Positions 8,354 to 10,000 of a stretch of DNA of 10,000 nucleotides are shown piece by piece. Below the pieces are notes generated by a model. The model was not told where the DNA came from. It saw only the letters and a list, made by a program, of their open reading frames with translations, and made no database searches. The DNA is from Halisarca cf. caerulea (lineage: Eukaryota; Porifera; Demospongiae; Chondrillida; Halisarcidae). Location: the NCBI GenBank assembly GCA_963170055.1, contig CAUJGJ010000434.1, forward strand, positions 2,449,117-2,459,116, read 5' to 3'. Position 1 is the first letter of the stretch. Every line of letters starts with the position of its first letter. The position numbers and the translations under genes were made by a program.

Positions 8354-8454
8354 TATAGTTATCCCCCAATTTACTCAGACATTAGCAGTAATAGATTACT
8401 TGACTGGTACCTCCGCTTCGCCTCTGATGTCCTCGTACTTGGGTGATAACTATA
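8354..8454. mobile_element. Fold-back element, about 101 bp, with imperfect 31-base terminal inverted repeats
   Basis: The left end reads TATAGTTATCCCCCAA; the reverse complement of the right end reads TATAGTTATCACCCAAG. Pairing continues inward through TAC and GACAT-x-AG, giving about 31 paired bases per arm with a few mismatches and one gap. The core is about 40 bases with no coding capacity. This is the structure of a small fold-back or MITE-type element. Flanks are TA- and CA-rich, so a target duplication cannot be read safely. Confidence 0.6.
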
Positions 8455-8456
<2 letters not shown>

Positions 8457-8496
<40 letters not shown>

Positions 8497-8503
8497 ACAC
8501 ACA

Positions 8504-8580
<77 letters not shown>
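8457..8580. repeat. (CA)n followed by (TA)n microsatellite
   Basis: CA repeats run to 8554 with two interruptions and pass straight into 26 bases of TA. It abuts the fold-back element on one side and the dispersed repeat, copy B, on the other. Confidence 0.95.
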
Positions 8581-8586
<6 letters not shown>

Positions 8587-8596
8587 CATATATAAT

Positions 8597-8660
8597 GAGG
8601 TGCAGATATGTGACTGAAATTTCACTATAATAGTCTTCACTGTTAGCTACCTACCACCTT
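8597..8660 (+). repeat. Dispersed repeat, copy B
   Basis: Same unit as at 6932-6995, again just downstream of a TA tract, beginning GAGGTGCAGATA and ending CCACCTT. About 78 percent identical to copy A by eye. Confidence 0.7.
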
Positions 8661-9047
8661 GCCGGAGATGCACGTGAATCTACACACACATACACTTTGT
8701 TTAGGAAGTCCCATTCCACAATAATTTATTATGAATAAAGATGGCAGAAGGAAAATTAAAGATGACTTATAAATGGTCACATTGCACAAAGGGTAACTTT
8801 GGTTGCCAGAAGACAATTGTCCACTAATTGTAATATCATAACCAGCAAGCTACAAAGACTAGCTATATAGTGTACTCCACACTGGCTAAGATGACTGTAT
8901 ATCCGCTCATGACAGTGCCTCTTGCCTTTGTGTTGTATATGTATGTAATACACAAATCAGAATCGGATAAAAATATTATAATGGCTGTCGTGCACAGCCA
9001 ACACCCATCAGGTGCTTGCTCATGGCCAGATTGAACCAGACAGAGGG
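8661..9047. other. Upstream flank of copy 2, no gene assigned
   Basis: No exon is assigned. It would hold distal promoter sequence for the gene at 9117. A minus-strand frame here with a signal-like start is discussed among the rejected items. Confidence 0.45.
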
Positions 9048-9085
9048 TATAAAATAGCCATGCTGAAAGCATTCACCATCAATTC
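9048..9085 (+). promoter_or_regulatory. Core promoter of copy 2: TATA box plus initiator
   Basis: TATAAAAT at 9048-9055 sits in a GC-flanked context (GAGGG before, AGCC after). TCAATTC at 9079-9085 fits the YYANWYY initiator, placing the start of transcription near 9081, 33 bases from the TATA start, the usual spacing. This predicts a 5' UTR of about 36 bases before the ATG at 9117. Confidence 0.7.
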
Positions 9086-9116
9086 ATTTCCACCAGTATT
9101 TTACTTGAGGAAAATC

Positions 9117-10000
9117 ATGAGTTCCAAAGTGATAATTCAACTTGTCATTCCAACTGTGATAGTCCTGTTTACGTCAGGATTTGCTGAAATTGATGCTCTC
9201 AAGACGAGAGTTGAAAGGCAGAGCAGTAGGATAGGCTCTACTGCTGATAATCCTGCCAGCTCCTGTGGTGCAATTGTGGATGCTGCCAGTGGTGCTCAAC
9301 TGCAGAACGGTGAATCCTACATTAATACTAGCAGTGGCGTTCAGAGAATGTACTGCAACTTAGTCGACCAACGTTGTGGAGTCAAAGGATGGATGAGAGT
9401 AGCTAGGGTTGATGCTAGCTCTGGAGAATGCCCCAGCAACTTCAGACTTGATTCAGCTGGCAGCGGAATTAAGGTATGTCGTGGCAATATCACAGCTCCT
9501 ATAACCGGTAGGAGTCGTGTCCATCAGGCAATCTTCAGTGTCAGTGGTCTGTCCTTCACCAGAGTCACTGCATTTGTGGAGGGACACCAGTTTGGCAGTC
9601 CTGATGCCTTTAATCGAAGCAATACTCTCAGGGGGATGGACGGAATCACATTCTCTTATGGGAATTCTCGTACTCAACGCACACTGTGGGCGTATGCCGC
9701 TGGAGTTGCCGATAAGAAGGACAGATCTGATTGTCCATGTTCTACTGTTCCTGGTGATGCCGCATCAAGTAGATTTGGCAATCATCACTACTGCGATACT
9801 GGAAATTCTGGTCATACTAGTCAAAATCGCTGGTTCACAGAGAAAGTTCTGTGGAGTGGAGAGGGATGCCCAGCCAACAGTACTTGCTGCGATGCTCCAG
9901 ATCTTCCATACTTTTGTAGATCGCATTTGCAGGATTCACAAACCACAGACAGATTTGTCGTTACTATGAGGTTTAATGACCCCGCTTCCCTTGAAGATAT
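9117..10000 (+). CDS. Secreted fibrinogen-like/Cys-rich protein, copy 2 (3' end outside window)
   Basis: An ATG with A at -3 opens a frame of 294 codons that is still open at the window end; by copy 1 the stop should fall at about 10034, giving about 305 residues. Residues 1-23 form a signal peptide with a hydrophobic core IIQLVIPTVIVLF and a likely cut after GFA. Residues 25-39 show an I-L-V-Q-I heptad spacing, perhaps a short coiled coil for oligomerisation. Residues 50-100 resemble the start of a fibrinogen domain (SCGAI, then MYCN, then GWMRVARVD). Residues 135-294 are the Cys-rich domain: HQFGSPDAF at 157-165, MDGITFSYG at 174-182, CPC at 206-208, YCDTG at 225-229, GEGC at 248-251, CC at 257-258. 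Twelve cysteines follow the signal peptide. No intron is needed. It is probably secreted and binds a ligand or matrix; the true function is unknown. Confidence 0.9.
   Translation, partial: MSSKVIIQLVIPTVIVLFTSGFAEIDALKTRVERQSSRIGSTADNPASSCGAIVDAASGAQLQNGESYINTSSGVQRMYCNLVDQRCGVKGWMRVARVDASSGECPSNFRLDSAGSGIKVCRGNITAPITGRSRVHQAIFSVSGLSFTRVTAFVEGHQFGSPDAFNRSNTLRGMDGITFSYGNSRTQRTLWAYAAGVADKKDRSDCPCSTVPGDAASSRFGNHHYCDTGNSGHTSQNRWFTEKVLWSGEGCPANSTCCDAPDLPYFCRSHLQDSQTTDRFVVTMRFNDPASLED

Noticed and set aside
8863..9072. Minus-strand frame starting MLSAWLFYTLCLVQSG, a signal-peptide-like start
   Set aside because: It runs antisense through the TATA box of copy 2, contains no domain, and offers no phase-1 donor to join the minus-strand exons. 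It would be worth noting only if RNA showed a divergent transcript.
9471..9479. Splice donor AAG/GTATGT inside copy 2
   Set aside because: It looks like a donor, but reading through keeps the frame, keeps a family Cys and joins smoothly to the Cys-rich domain, so no intron is needed.
1..10000. tRNA, rRNA, CRISPR or bacterial operon features
   Set aside because: None seen; the regular repeats are microsatellites without unique spacers, and the genes are spliced animal genes.

Overview
The window looks like nuclear DNA from a simple marine animal, most likely a demosponge. The reasons are AT-rich non-coding DNA full of long (CA)n, (TG)n and (TA)n tracts, spliced genes with short phase-1 introns, and exons for secreted or extracellular domain types (fibrinogen-like, Calx-beta, fibronectin III) in a mix typical of sponges and other early-branching animals. 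Nothing bacterial or viral was seen. The species cannot be fixed from the sequence; a cnidarian is the main alternative.

Layout: (1) positions 1-524 (+) hold the 3' part of a secreted cysteine-rich protein gene. (2) Positions 1538-4453 (-) hold the 3' exons of a spliced multidomain gene which I reconstruct as FN3, Calx-beta, linker, fibrinogen C-terminal domain. All four exon junctions are phase 1, and the FN3 exon has an in-frame TAG. (3) Positions 4454-9047 are gene-poor: microsatellites, a fold-back element, a strong interrupted palindrome and two copies of a diverged dispersed repeat. (4) Positions 9117-10000 (+) hold a second, nearly complete copy of the first gene, with signal peptide, TATA box and initiator. 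It is cut by the window end about 34 bases before the stop expected from copy 1.

The two plus-strand copies align without a gap over 490 bp with 23 differences, at an offset of 9510 bp, so they are a recent duplication enclosing the minus-strand gene. The minus gene converges on copy 1 and probably diverges from copy 2. Both gene types encode fibrinogen-related extracellular proteins. The locus therefore looks like a small cluster of candidate recognition or adhesion genes that is duplicating, possibly undergoing gene conversion, and in one gene possibly decaying. A role in recognition or immunity is inference only.
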